A stretch of DNA of 64,000 bases from Anthopleura xanthogrammica (taxonomy: Eukaryota; Cnidaria; Anthozoa; Actiniaria; Actiniidae). The notes beneath the pieces are model-generated. The model worked only from the letters and a program-made list of their open reading frames with translations. It was not told where the DNA came from and did no database searches. Below are positions 54,104 through 64,000 of this stretch, piece after piece. The stretch covers positions 1,717,501-1,781,500 of the forward strand of contig OZ025208.1 in assembly GCA_964019055.1 (NCBI GenBank). The letters run 5' to 3'. Made by a program: the position numbers and the translations under genes. Position 1 is the stretch's first letter. Each line of letters opens with the position of its first letter.

Positions 54104-56274
54104 TCATCTTGATGCTATGTGTCTCATGAGAATGCTGTTTAATTTTTCTAATTTCTTGAGGTCTTGCGACTGCTCTGTTCTATATTTTAAACACTGAAAT
54201 AGAATGAAAATGATTAATAGCAAGCAATGATGAAGAACTATGAATAACACAAGTGCAGACACTCAAAGTATCCAACTGTTGCCAACCAGGAGGGAGCAGA
54301 TTCCAGGGGGGGGGGGTACTCCATATATAGAAGGGCGGTGACAGGACTAGTTACCATAGGCATGTCATTTCACAATCCAGGAAATATACGCTGGTCATTA
54401 CCGAAGTGTGGCTCACGCTAAAAAAATCATCTGCGTATTTGTGTGCGGTTTTCATATGAGTGGGAAACATACGGTACTGACTCACAGCACGTACACGATA
54501 AGATATGCCCTAACATTGAAATGGCTTTTCATTGTCTTCCAGTAATTCATCCAATCACAAAGAGTAGTTACGGCTACAGTTTGACTACGAATTTGCAGCA
54601 TCGTTTCCCACTCATACGAAAATTGCTCTATGAATTACTGGAAGACAATGAAAAGCCATATCAATGTTACAGCATGCTGTAATGTGTATGTGCTGTAAGT
54701 CAGTACTGTATGTTTCCCACTGATATAATAACCATTCTTATGGGAAGCGATTTCAATGTTGCAGCATGTTGTACCGTGTACGTACTGTAAGTTAGTACTG
54801 TGTGTTTCCCACTGATACAATAACCATTCTTATGGGAAGCCATTTCAATGTTACAGCATGACGTACTGTATACGTGCTGTAAATCAGTACTGTGTGTTTC
54901 CCACTGATACAATAATCAAGGACCAAGATTGGTGAAATGTCTTACAAGGAAAGATTAATTGCGCTGAACTTACTTCCTCTTTGCTATGACAGAGAGATAA
55001 AGGACTTGGTCCTTTTTTATAAGGCCTTATTTGGTCAGATAGATCTTAATGTTCAGAAATTCATTAAGTTTGTTAATCATGGACGTACTCGTCTAAATCA
55101 AAATCCTAGCCTTGTTCTCGAAGTCCCTTTGTGCAAGTCCAGCACATTTAAAGCATCATATTTTAATCGTATAGTCTGTCTCTGGAATTCCATCTGTAAA
55201 GTAGCTCCTCCTAGTTTTTTGTCCAGCCTTTCGACATTCAAATCATTTCTAAGGCTGAAATACTGCACTCTCCTAGATAGTCTATTTAATATCGACTTGC
55301 CTTGCACATGGTCACTAGTTCGCGAGTGTCCGTGTCACAGATAAGAACACATTTACTCATTTAATATATATATATTATCTAACTTACATTTATTTATATG
55401 TCTGTCCTCAAGGGAAGTGCCTAGCATGGGACTTCGAGTCCCGTTCGCGTTTTTCCTATTGGGTATTTTTACTTATCTACTTTTCAACTATTTTCATAGT
55501 GTACTATATTAACAGCTATTGCCCAATAAAAATTGTAAAATAAAATAAAAATAAATAAAATAACCATTCTTATGGGAAGCCGTTTCAATGTTATGACATG
55601 TCATACAGTGAATAACTGTAGCTGTAAGTCAGTACTGTACGTTTCCTATTCATACGATAACCATTCTTATGGGAAGCCAATTCAATGTCACAACATGTTG
55701 TACAGCGTAAGTAAGACAGTATTATATGTTTTCCACAGATATGAAAACAACTCTATAAACTGCTCAGAGAATACACAAGTGTCTGTCTGTCTTTCCACAT
55801 CAATCACTCACCATTAAGTCATCTGTTCCCTTTATCACCAACTTTCCATCACAATGTCGATATTTGATAACAAATCGAAACTGAAACAAAATATTCATTC
55901 ATTTAAAAGTCAACTTTCTTCAATGTATTCTTAACTAAACCGAAAAAGGAAAGCTGGAGTCCTTAATTTAAAAAACGAAATTAGTGCGATAATTTTTTGA
56001 GAATTATTGAAAGAAATCTTCGCTGTAAATATTTCAAAATCAATAAAAGATGCGGATTATCGATCAATAGAGATTAAATGTAGATAAATTAAGGTTTTCA
56101 ACGTTTAAAATTGTAAAACATTCTTATATTTTCTTTCTCAGAAGATACACGTGTCCTTAACTTTTCCAAACATCTAAAATTCTTTTACATTTTTTTGCTT
56201 ACCTTATTCGGTTCTGCCATATATAACTGCTCTACAGCCTTGGAAAACTCATCCCAAGAGTCGAAGTACACCAT
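54104..56274 (-). CDS. SRP9: SRP9, signal recognition particle 9 kDa subunit
   Basis: Three short minus-strand exons: 56203-56274, 55812-55880 and 54104-54193, each a whole number of codons. Donors are GTAAGC and GTGAGT; acceptors are GTTTCAG and ATTTCAG. The 76-residue product starts MVYFDSWDEFSKAVEQLYMA, continues FRFVIKYRHCDGKLVIKGTD, and ends CLKYRTEQSQDLKKLEKLN..MRHIASR. This matches SRP9, which pairs with SRP14 to bind the Alu domain of SRP RNA and arrest elongation in the cytosol. Human SRP9 is 86 residues; the shorter product comes from a shorter C-terminus. An ATTAAA at 54083-54088 (minus) may be the polyadenylation signal. Intron 2 (54194-55811) is full of repeats and a LINE piece. 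Confidence 0.9.
54420..54912. repeat. Tandem and inverted repeats in SRP9 intron 2 (left part)
   Basis: A ~93-bp unit with CAATAACCATTCTTATGGGA, GTACGTACTGTAAGTTAGTA and TGTGTTTCCCACTGATA repeats at 54700-54912 and resumes at 55560-55740. Its left end is an inverted pair around GAATTACTGGAAGACAATGA (54535-54660). Confidence 0.8.
54917..55562 (+). mobile_element. 5'-truncated LINE 3' end (RT C-terminal fragment) in SRP9 intron 2
   Basis: A 135-codon frame (54937-55344) carries RLIALNLLPLCYDREIKDL and LVLFYKALFG, typical of the region after the reverse transcriptase core in jockey/CR1/Rex-like non-LTR elements. A ~200-base 3' UTR follows, ending in an A-rich (AAATA)n tail. The insertion interrupts the 93-bp repeat between GATACAATAA and TAACCATTCT. 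It is far too short to be active. Confidence 0.75.
55560..55740. repeat. Tandem repeats in SRP9 intron 2 (right part)
   Basis: This continues the 93-bp array beyond the LINE insertion (TAACCATTCTTATGGGAAGC twice). Confidence 0.8.
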
Positions 56275-57734
56275 TTTAAGCTTTAAATTTAATTTAACGC
56301 GATATTTTGGACTAAGATGTTCGGTTGTTGAAAGACCAATTCACAAAGCTGCCATCTTGAAAAGCTTTTGAAGAAGGGCACCACAGGGAGCCCAACAAGA
56401 AAAAATTCACAAACACTGAACTGTTGCTAAAAAAATATTAATTTTTATTTTCCTTTTTCACAAAAGAATAGAATTTCAAGCCAACATTTATAATGATTTG
56501 ATATAATGGTTTATTTGTAGGATAAACCTTTTTAAATTTGAATTTTTTTGAACTGCATCGAAGAGCATGATGGGTAATGGACTTGTATATATCACAGGAA
56601 GCCCAAAACCAAAAAATGATATAAATTATTTTATATTTTTTCTTTTTATGAGAAATGTGTTGGCTTATATTTAGGATACAAAACATTTACATCCAATTTA
56701 AAAAAAAATCAAAATCAATATGGTATGGAAAAAAAACTTCTGGGGCCAAACAAAAAGCAGTTCTGTGAGAATTGTTTTATTTCAGGGGTGGCAGAGCATT
56801 TTGGAGATCCTGATGGCAATAAATGTTGTGAATGAACCAAACCAAACCACATAGCCAAGTGTTTTCGAACATGCCCCTGAATGTTTGATCTCTGTATACC
56901 CCAAATTGCATTAAACATTCGCCAAGAAGGTCAACCTCGCTTGTTCTTTCATCATCCATGACTAATAATTATGATTCAAAGTAAATTAGTTTTATTCAAC
57001 ATTATTTTGTATTTCAAAGCTTATATGGATAGAATTAATTATTAAAAAGAAAAGACCAATTTATTGACTAATGAAGGGCACTTTCCATTACTTTGAATTG
57101 ACCCGCTAGACCGGTCAATTTAAGAGGGGGAAGGCCTTTTCTCGAGATTTTTTCCCCTAATTTTTTATACAGCCAAAAAAAAAACGTTGGAATTATTGAA
57201 TACTGCACACTGAATAGTGCATTCCAAGGCCAAAGGGCATTGGGGGTCTTATTAATTTGAAATAAAAAGTAAATATACAGTGATTTGCTCTCTATATGTA
57301 ACTAGTATATTGCTTTGGATGGAATGCACCAAAAATAAAATAAATAATTATTATTTATTTTACTCAAGACAATATAACATGACCCAAAATGCATTTCGGT
57401 CTTGGAATGTACATTCAGTATGTAGTGTTCAGTATTCAACATTTTTTTTAAATAGATGTATACTGGTACATATCAGAATTGTGAATACAATTTATAAATT
57501 GCTTGATCTGGTGGGGCAGCTGATTAATAATGAAATTCGCTTTATGAATTGACCGGTCTGGCTGGCCAATTCAGACAAATGGAAAGCACCCTAAGATATA
57601 TTCGATAGCATGAATTGTTAAATAAAAGACATTATATATTTATCTCATTTGAAGGCTATAGAGCCTCTATCTATAGAGACTATATAAAGACCTAGAATAT
57701 ATATAGAGACTTTATCTCTAGAGACTAAAGATTC
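56275..57734. other. Region upstream of SRP9, no supported gene
   Basis: AT-rich sequence. A minus-strand frame at 56777-56959 (60 codons, with FGVYRDQTFRGMFEN) may be a scrap of a repetitive gene, but has no exon structure that I can support. Confidence 0.45.
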
Positions 57735-57864
57735 TATAGACCCCTTGCAGCACATGGGAATACACCTTTGGAGGACAAAACAATAGGTTCCAATTCTCAG
57801 GAGATTGAAATTATTTTTTGTCCTCCAAATTGAGCTACTTTGAAATTATGTGAAAGGGGTCTAT
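57735..57864. mobile_element. Short TIR element, copy 3 of 3
   Basis: Ends TATAGACCCCTTGCAGCA and TGAAAGGGGTCTATAG, with the interior shared with copies at 51326 and 52527. Confidence 0.85.
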
Positions 57865-58692
57865 AGAGACTACTGTAGGTGCAGAGACTATATAGAGGCT
57901 ATAGATGCCACAGAGACTGTATAGGCTATAAGACACTATAGAGCAATTTTCGTATGACTGGGAAACGATAAGGGATATTCATAGCCGTACTGTAGCCGTA
58001 CCTTATCTTTCCGTTGCCGTAACTACGCGTTGTGATTGGGTGAATTACTGGAAGCCAATAGAAAGCCATTCGAGTGTTACAGCTTGTCGTAAGACTATCA
58101 GAACCTCTGGAACCCAGGTTACTACCAGGCAGTCTATATGCTATTATCCTTACACAATAAGATTTCACTGAAATATAAATTTGCTTTTTTGTTGAAGAGC
58201 AATTTTAGGCTTGAGTGAGCTTAGACGTCTTAGCAAAATAGCTCTATTCGTGCAGCACTTGTACCTAAAGTTTTAACTATAACATTAATATTTCAATGCT
58301 CAATTAAACATGGATATTTATAGTGGTGAGATATGACTTAAAGCTTACTTCTTCCATAGGTTAATTTACATCTATAAAAGTTCTTGAACTGCTAGCTCTT
58401 CGTCACTCGTTTTCCGGCTCTCTCCTACTGATCCTCGAATTTTAGATTCAAAAGGATTCTAGGGTGATGTCATGTCTGAACGAAATAGTTCGTTAGCTTT
58501 TTGTGTTGTTTTTTTTACGGTTTCTTTGGCCAGAAACTCTTGAAGCCCAGTCAAGATCTCTTGGACAGGACAAGATCTTCTGGACGCCTTCAGGACTAGC
58601 CTCCTTTGCAGACGTTCTTACCTAAGAAAGAAACATTGCGTGACGACCAAAGGAGGCTACTTCTGGACAGGATCAGAAATAGTTTATTGATA
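57865..58692. other. Spacer before the 38-bp array
   Basis: It contains a tract of TATAGAG words, an inverted pair (GGAGGCT words near 58600 and 58655), a TATAAAAG at 58373 on the plus strand, and a minus-strand open stretch discussed in the findings. No gene is firmly supported. Confidence 0.4.
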
Positions 58693-59310
58693 TTTACCGG
58701 TTGTGATTGGTCAACATGAGGGCACCATAAATTTACCGGTTGTGATTGGTGAACACCTCTAGATCTAGGATTTACCGGTTGTGATTGGTCACTTGAGCGC
58801 ATCGTAATTTTACCGGTTGTGATTGGTTAACACCACTAGATCTGGGATTTACCGGTTGTGATTGGTCACTTGAGGGAATCGTAAATTTACCGGTTGTGAT
58901 TGGTTAACACCACTAGATCTAGGATTTACCGGTTGTGATTGGTCACTTGAGCGCATCGTAATTTTACCGGTTGTGATTGGTTAACACCACTAGATCTGGG
59001 ATTTACCGGTTGTGATTGGTCACTTGAGGGAATCGTAAATTTACCGGTTGTGATTGGTTAACACCACTAGATCTAGGATTTACCGGTTGTGATTGGTCAC
59101 TTGAGCGCATCGTAAATTTACCGGTTGTGATTGGTCACTTGAGCGCATCGTAAATTTACCGGTTGTGATTGGTTAACACCACTAGATCTAGAATTTACCG
59201 GTTGTGATTGGTCAACACCTATAGATCTAGGATTTACCGGTTGTGATTGGTCACTTGAGCGCATCGTAAATTTACCGGTTGTGATTGGTGGAAATTACCG
59301 GTTTACCCTC
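58693..59310 (+). repeat. ~38-bp tandem array of TTTACCGGTTGTGATTGG with two alternating spacers
   Basis: Sixteen full copies of the 18-base core and a seventeenth partial one. The spacers alternate between a TCACTTGAGCGCATCG type and a TTAACACCACTAGATCT type, with a repeat-of-repeats at 154 bp. The core holds ACCGGTT (Grainyhead/CP2-like) and an inverted CCAAT box (GATTGG). Confidence 0.95.
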
Positions 59311-59344
59311 CCCTCCCTAGGGCCTGCTACGCAGATTTAGACTT

Positions 59345-59935
59345 TTACCCGCAATTTGACCAATCATAGTCGACTTCGATTTTACCCAACTTTGGTAACC
59401 AAGAGCAACCGGTGCACAGATCAAAGGCATCCGATTTCATAAGATCACATCTGAGATCGTAACTCGATCGTAAACGTCTTGCTTGCTCTTAAAAAAGCGA
59501 AAATTGAGAGAATTCTTCTTAGGTTTTATCATTTTAGAGTAGAATAATAAACAAAAACGCCATCTTGAGCTACTACGGTTCTTTAGAAGTGGTTTTTGAC
59601 GGGGAATTTCCATCGAACGCCACGGGGTTGGAAGGTTCGCGTCTTCGATTTCTACATTATCTATTTATATTTTTGCATTTTTTACTGGTTTCCTTTCTGG
59701 TGTTAACTTTCATGCTGGAATGTTTGGCTGCTTCCCTATCTTTCTCTTTAATTCTTGTCTTATTTTTAGGCTACTTCTTGTCGAACCTCTTAGAATTATT
59801 CACTAAAATATTCGTTGTTCTACGATCAAGTACTTGACAAGATCGGATGCCTTTGATTTTATAGGCACCGGTTGCTCGTGGTTACCAAAGTTGGGTAAAA
59901 GCAAAGGCTGTGATTGGCCAAATTTTGGCAGTTAG
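59345..59935. mobile_element. Element with ~95-bp terminal inverted repeats enclosing a promoter-like segment
   Basis: TTTTACCCAACTTTGGTAAC, GCAACCGGTGC and AAAGGCATCCGAT at the left reappear as complements at 59840-59925. The interior (59463-59690) matches 61196-61420. A 90-codon hydrophobic frame inside has no recognised homology. Confidence 0.65.
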
Positions 59936-60410
59936 TTAGGGTTTGAATAGTGCTGACCAAATAAAAAGAAAACCAAAATTATTTTTAACCTTTCCTTCAC
60001 TTGGTTTTGCTTTCGACTTTAGAAAATCCTCTGGAAAGAGTTAGTCCTAAGCCACGCTTCAGCTTATTAACTTTTTCTATTAACATAGAAAGTAGCATGC
60101 ATTGTGTCTCAGCCAAACAAACCATTAAAACCCGATTTGGACAGACGAAAATTTCATTGTTTGCTCTTTACTCTCAAACCAGAATTGTAAATTCATATTT
60201 CCCGCGTCTAACAGAAAACTTTCCGAAAATATGGGATGAGAAAATGACAAACCCAAATAAATTTTTCGTTACTACAAAGTTTTCTTACAAATAACGTGTT
60301 TTTTAATCGTAAGGTAATCGTTGATGAGTTAAATTCACAAACCTAAGTCGGGCAAGAGAAAACTCATTCATCAAAGTGGGGTCAGACATCCTGTCATAAA
60401 CGACCGTTGG

Positions 60411-60530
60411 TGACGTCATGCGTTCACTGCGCATGAGTGACGATCGTTTTGTATAATTCTACTTGAATCCCACATGCTTTTATAATAACCTGTTTCCTCA
60501 TTCAAATAAAATAACAATAACTTAGTAGTT
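60411..60530 (+). promoter_or_regulatory. Putative U6 promoter (CRE-like and TATA-like elements)
   Basis: A full TGACGTCA palindrome lies at 60411-60418, 120 bases upstream of U6. An A/T-rich AAATAAAA lies at about -27 to -20, where Pol III U6 genes carry TATA. I cannot define the proximal sequence element from one copy. Confidence 0.4.
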
Positions 60531-60536
60531 GTGCTC

Positions 60537-60587
<51 letters not shown>

Positions 60588-60637
60588 GGCCCCTGCGCAA
60601 GGATGACACGCAAATTCGTGAAGCGTTCCAAATTTTT
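60531..60637 (+). ncRNA. RNU6: U6 spliceosomal snRNA
   Basis: The 107 bases are nearly identical to animal U6. They have the 5' stem-loop GTGCTCGCTTCGGCAGCAC, the ACAGAGA box that pairs with 5' splice sites, and the AGC triad in GATTAGCATGG. The 3' stem has TTCGTGAAGCGTTCCA. The gene ends in a T6 Pol III terminator at 60633-60638. With all core elements intact it looks functional. Confidence 0.96.
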
Positions 60638-61195
60638 TCCCAATTTTTACATCTGACAACTTTTTTCTCCTCTTATTTCACTTAAAAACGGTATAAAAAC
60701 TGTTTAAATTACTCCTAATTTTTTTATGGAAGAAAAACTTGCAATTCAACAGTTTTTAAGAAGGATTTCATTCTTTCGTCCTCAAATAACGTAAAATTCG
60801 AAAGGAAAACTGAAATTTTATGGAGAGAAAAACGAAGAATAAGAGTTTATGAGCCCGCGATCAAGATAAGAAGTGTCACGGGTCTCACGGCAGTCTGGTC
60901 TAGACTTGTCTTTGCTTTCAATCTGCGTCCCCGACTCAATTCAACCTTCAGATTTTCTAAGTGTTTGTTAAACTAAATCGCTATAAACGATTATTTAATG
61001 TCAAACTATGTTGCTGTAAATGATAAAAAAAGACACAAAATGATCTATCAGTTACTATATTATCAGGTCACCCTGTCACGCAAGTATGCTACACAAGATT
61101 TGGAACTCAACAGAGAAGATTGCGCCCCTTCCGCTGTGCTCGGACTTCGAACCCAAATGAACCAATCACAGCCTTTCATTCAACCTCTAAGATCG

Positions 61196-61420
61196 TTACT
61201 CGATCGTAGAGCTACTATATTTGTTTTGCGCTTAAAAAAGCGAAAGTTGAGTGAATTCTTCTCAGTTTTTATCATTTTAGAGTAGAGCAATAATCCAACC
61301 AGTTATCTCGAGCTTTTACGGTTCTTTAGAGCTATTTTTGACAGAAAAACTTCCATCGAACGCCACGTGATTCGAAGGTTTGCTTCTTCGATTTCTACAT
61401 TGTCTACTTTATATTCCTTG
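61196..61420 (+). repeat. Second copy of the 59463-59690 segment
   Basis: Shared words include CTTAAAAAAGCGAAA, TTTTATCATTTTAGAGTAGA and TTCCATCGAACGCCACG. The two copies flank U6 as direct repeats about 1.7 kb apart. This copy leads into the exon acceptor at 61461. Confidence 0.85.
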
Positions 61421-61461
61421 CTTACATTGTTGTGTTTTTTTTCTTTGTTTTTATTTTTCAG

Positions 61462-63988
61462 GTGAGATGGTCCGAATGCCGAGATTTCCACGATTCACAA
61501 GAGGTTCGACAAGAAGTAGGCTCAAGAAAAGTCAAGGAAGAGAAGGTTCAAGCAGACAAAAAGACCAGCGCCAAGGAAGCCAGTGAGAAAGCAGCCAAAC
61601 CAACAGTTTCCTCCTCAGCAGCCAGTCTCATGTCAGGGCATATGACCAAGGAGAAATTCATTGCAAGCCACATCACAAAGCCTGCCACAAAGTTTAAACC
61701 CAACATTCCCACAACAAAGCCAAGGCCAGACAAGCACAGAGCAACAGCTACCTGTACTCAAAGCGAGCCAGTGAGTGCAGATGATGACCAAGGGCTTTGT
61801 GCCCTTGCTGATGAACTAGAAAAGAATTTCGGTAAGCATTTTATTATTTTCAATACTTTGATGATTGGAAATCTTGGTCCTAGTTATTTATTTCAAAACA
61901 TTTTCTTATATTACCATAGAATAGACCAGAACAGATATCCCCATAGCATATTCCAGAACCTGTAAACCTCCAGGGTAAGTGATGTTTCAGCAGTTATTTT
62001 TCTTGCAATTTATTTCTATCATTCATATTTATTCATTTCTATACATTTCCTAAATAATAACACATGCACAGAATAGACCAGAATAGATATCCCCACAGCA
62101 TATTCAAGAGCTTGCAAGCCTCCAGGGTAATTAAAGTGATATTTCAGTTGTGATTTTTCTGGCAATTACATCTATTTATTTTGATTTCTTGGTGCAATCT
62201 TTTAGAATACCCCCTTCCTGATGGATGGCGCACGACTCTTCCCAAGGCTGGTCAGGTATGGGTGTCTCAAGCTCTGTTTAAGAACAGTGTCAGGAATGGA
62301 AAAGCCGAGATAGATTTCAGAAGGTAATTGGGCTTTTATGTGTGATATATTTTTTCCTCATATCTTTATTTTTATATATATGTTACGATATTATACAATA
62401 TATTAATTTCTTTTCTTCATTTGTTTTTATAGAGTTGACAGACAAGCTCCTACAGAAGGCATGCCAGAAGAAGCAGCTGAGGCCGAGGTAAGAATGCCAA
62501 AATAAAAAAATCCAGAAGATTAATTTTTACTTTAATGCTGATTTTATCCCAATTTCTTCATTTTTCTCCTGTAGGAAGCTGTCGGGCCTGAGAAATATAG
62601 GGGGCTACAAAAAAGTTCAAGCATTGGCATCCTACTTGGTGTCCTTGAGCAAGGATGGCTATCACAAACACTCAAGCCAATGAAATTATTAGACTCTGGA
62701 ACAACATGGAGGACTATGACAAGAAACGCACCAAATTTACGTCACGTCACAGAACAAAACTAGATAAGGGCAGATTTAAAGCCACCAAACGAAGAAGCAA
62801 TCTTGTATCTCCTGGGGTTGAAGACACTAAGAGATAGGTTTACAACCTTTAAACATATTCTGTGCTTCTCCATCCACACTAATTTTCATTGTTGCAGGTG
62901 TTTCCTGGGTTCTAACAGTGGACGTGCACAGTGGCCAGATTGTAATAGATATATTGAAGCTGTCATGATAAAACTCTGTGAAGTACATCCTGGGCCAGAA
63001 CGATCAAGAAGCAAAACAACAAGGTGCTGGAGTCTCATCTGCAAGGCCTACAAAAGAATAAGAGACAGTCTTAATAATGCCATAGTTATGAGAGAGACCA
63101 ATTAACATACAAATGGTGGAGATCAACCATACAACACTCATTCAATGGTAAGCAAAAAAAAGTATAATCTCATTTGCTGTGATCTTTATGACATATTTTT
63201 ATTTTCAGGTACAACAGATGGTAGAAGCAGAAGGAGCAGGAAGTTCTTAAACAAGGAATAATACTTCCTGCACCAAAATTAACATCAGATATTCCTCTAC
63301 CAGCAGCAATTCCATTGCCTCCCTCCCATCAATTTTCAATTTGCTTTTCAATTTCACTTTCCTGAAAACACCACAGGAATGGCAAATTTAAGACAACCTT
63401 CTTATGTTCCAATCCAACCAAGGCCCATGTCAACCCAAGTCACATCTACTACAACAGTTCAACTGGGTCAGTCTGGCTTAAGCGAAACAAATAGTATACA
63501 AAAAAAATCTTTCTACCTTAAAAAGAAAAACACAGGAAAAAATATTGAATTTCCAATTAGGTTAAACTGGGATTTTTTTGGGATTTTTCCCCAACGTAGC
63601 ACTTTTCCAATATTGGGAAATTCCAAAGGAAACCCAAAGATAAACCAAAGATATCCCAATAATTCCCCATTTTTTCCCCAAACTGAAAATTCAATATTTT
63701 TTCCTGTGGGATATCTTTGGGTTATCTTTGGGTTTCCTTTGGAATTTCCCAATATTGGAAAAGTGCTACATAAAACAATATTGGGAAAAAATCCCAAAAA
63801 AATCCCAATTTTAAACCTATTGGAAATTCAATATTTTTTCCTGTGAAAGTCAACAAGAAGCAGCAGGTGTAACATTTAGAAAATATGTGCGCACTAATAA
63901 ACCAACTGTTTGTGGTCAATGTAAACAACATAGAGATCCTGAATCCCACAAGCAGTACTTTGGGAACTGGTATTGTGCAGCTAGTCAA
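61462..63988 (+). pseudogene. Decaying multi-exon gene of an unidentified, probably repetitive family
   Basis: Exon-like blocks with good splice sites lie at 61462-61831, 62206-62323 and 62433-62487, in phase (EYPLPDGWRTTLPKAG in the second). The next block, from 62575, must change frame. KKVQALASYLVSLSKDG and NTQANEIIRLWNNMEDYDKK lie in different frames. Later pieces are GRAQWPDCNRYIEAVMIKL, RIRDSLNNAIVM, a TAG inside the QWYNRW region, PENTTGMANLRQ, and a C-terminal CGQCKQH..YFGNWYC zinc-ribbon-like motif followed by GTAAGT. The gene runs off the window. Several frame breaks and a palindromic insertion argue for a pseudogene. I recognise the pattern as a multicopy invertebrate type but cannot name its function; a transposon origin is possible. 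Confidence 0.55.
63531..63845. mobile_element. Palindromic MITE-like element inside the decaying gene
   Basis: CACAGGAAAAAATATTGAAT at the left matches ATTCAATATTTTTTCCTGTG at the right. A second inner inverted pair, CTTTTCCAATATTGGGAAAT and its complement, encloses a third (ATATCCCA/TGGGATAT). The whole 315 bp can fold on itself. Confidence 0.85.
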
Positions 63989-64000
63989 ACTGTAAGTTAT

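Noticed and set aside
58693..59310. CRISPR-like array
   Set aside because: The organism is eukaryotic, the spacers are only two alternating types, and the repeat is a tandem satellite.

Overview
This window is eukaryotic nuclear DNA from a metazoan. It holds two intron-rich heparan sulfate N-deacetylase/N-sulfotransferase (NDST) genes with GT-AG introns, SRP9, and a U6 snRNA gene. The AT-rich background, the dense foldback and MITE-like elements, the tRNA-derived repeats, and a Schlafen-core gene with a helical tail suggest an invertebrate, most likely an anthozoan cnidarian. That placement is inference.

Layout. 1-1859 (minus) is an open, 3'-truncated Schlafen-core protein with a probable 5'-UTR intron running to about 3168. 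3250-12870 is gene-poor: (AAT)n tracts, an octamer repeat, eight tandem copies of a tRNA-like unit, GA tracts and dispersed repeats. 13074-31784 (plus) is NDST-A (10 exons, 880 codons); its last intron is almost entirely a 57-bp minisatellite of about 5 kb. 31785-36329 is AT-rich with a nested palindrome. 36330-50644 (plus) is NDST-B (10 exons, 891 codons); its sixth intron is a 3-kb, 35-bp minisatellite. 51326-53625 is a run of short inverted-repeat elements. 54104-56274 (minus) is SRP9, three short exons whose second intron carries a tandem array split by a LINE 3' fragment. 58693-59310 is a 38-bp array. 60531-60637 is U6 snRNA. 61462-63988 is a decaying multi-exon gene of a family I cannot name, broken by frameshifts and a palindromic insertion.

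How the genes relate. NDST-A and NDST-B are tandem paralogs that share most intron positions. NDST-B keeps both the deacetylase and the sulfotransferase motifs. NDST-A keeps the deacetylase motifs in an uninterrupted full-length frame, but has lost the PAPS-binding loop and catalytic lysine and several other sulfotransferase residues. The pair may therefore have split the bifunctional enzyme, with NDST-A a deacetylase-only or regulatory paralog. This is the most interesting biology in the window. SRP9 and U6 are housekeeping genes with no evident link to the NDST pair.
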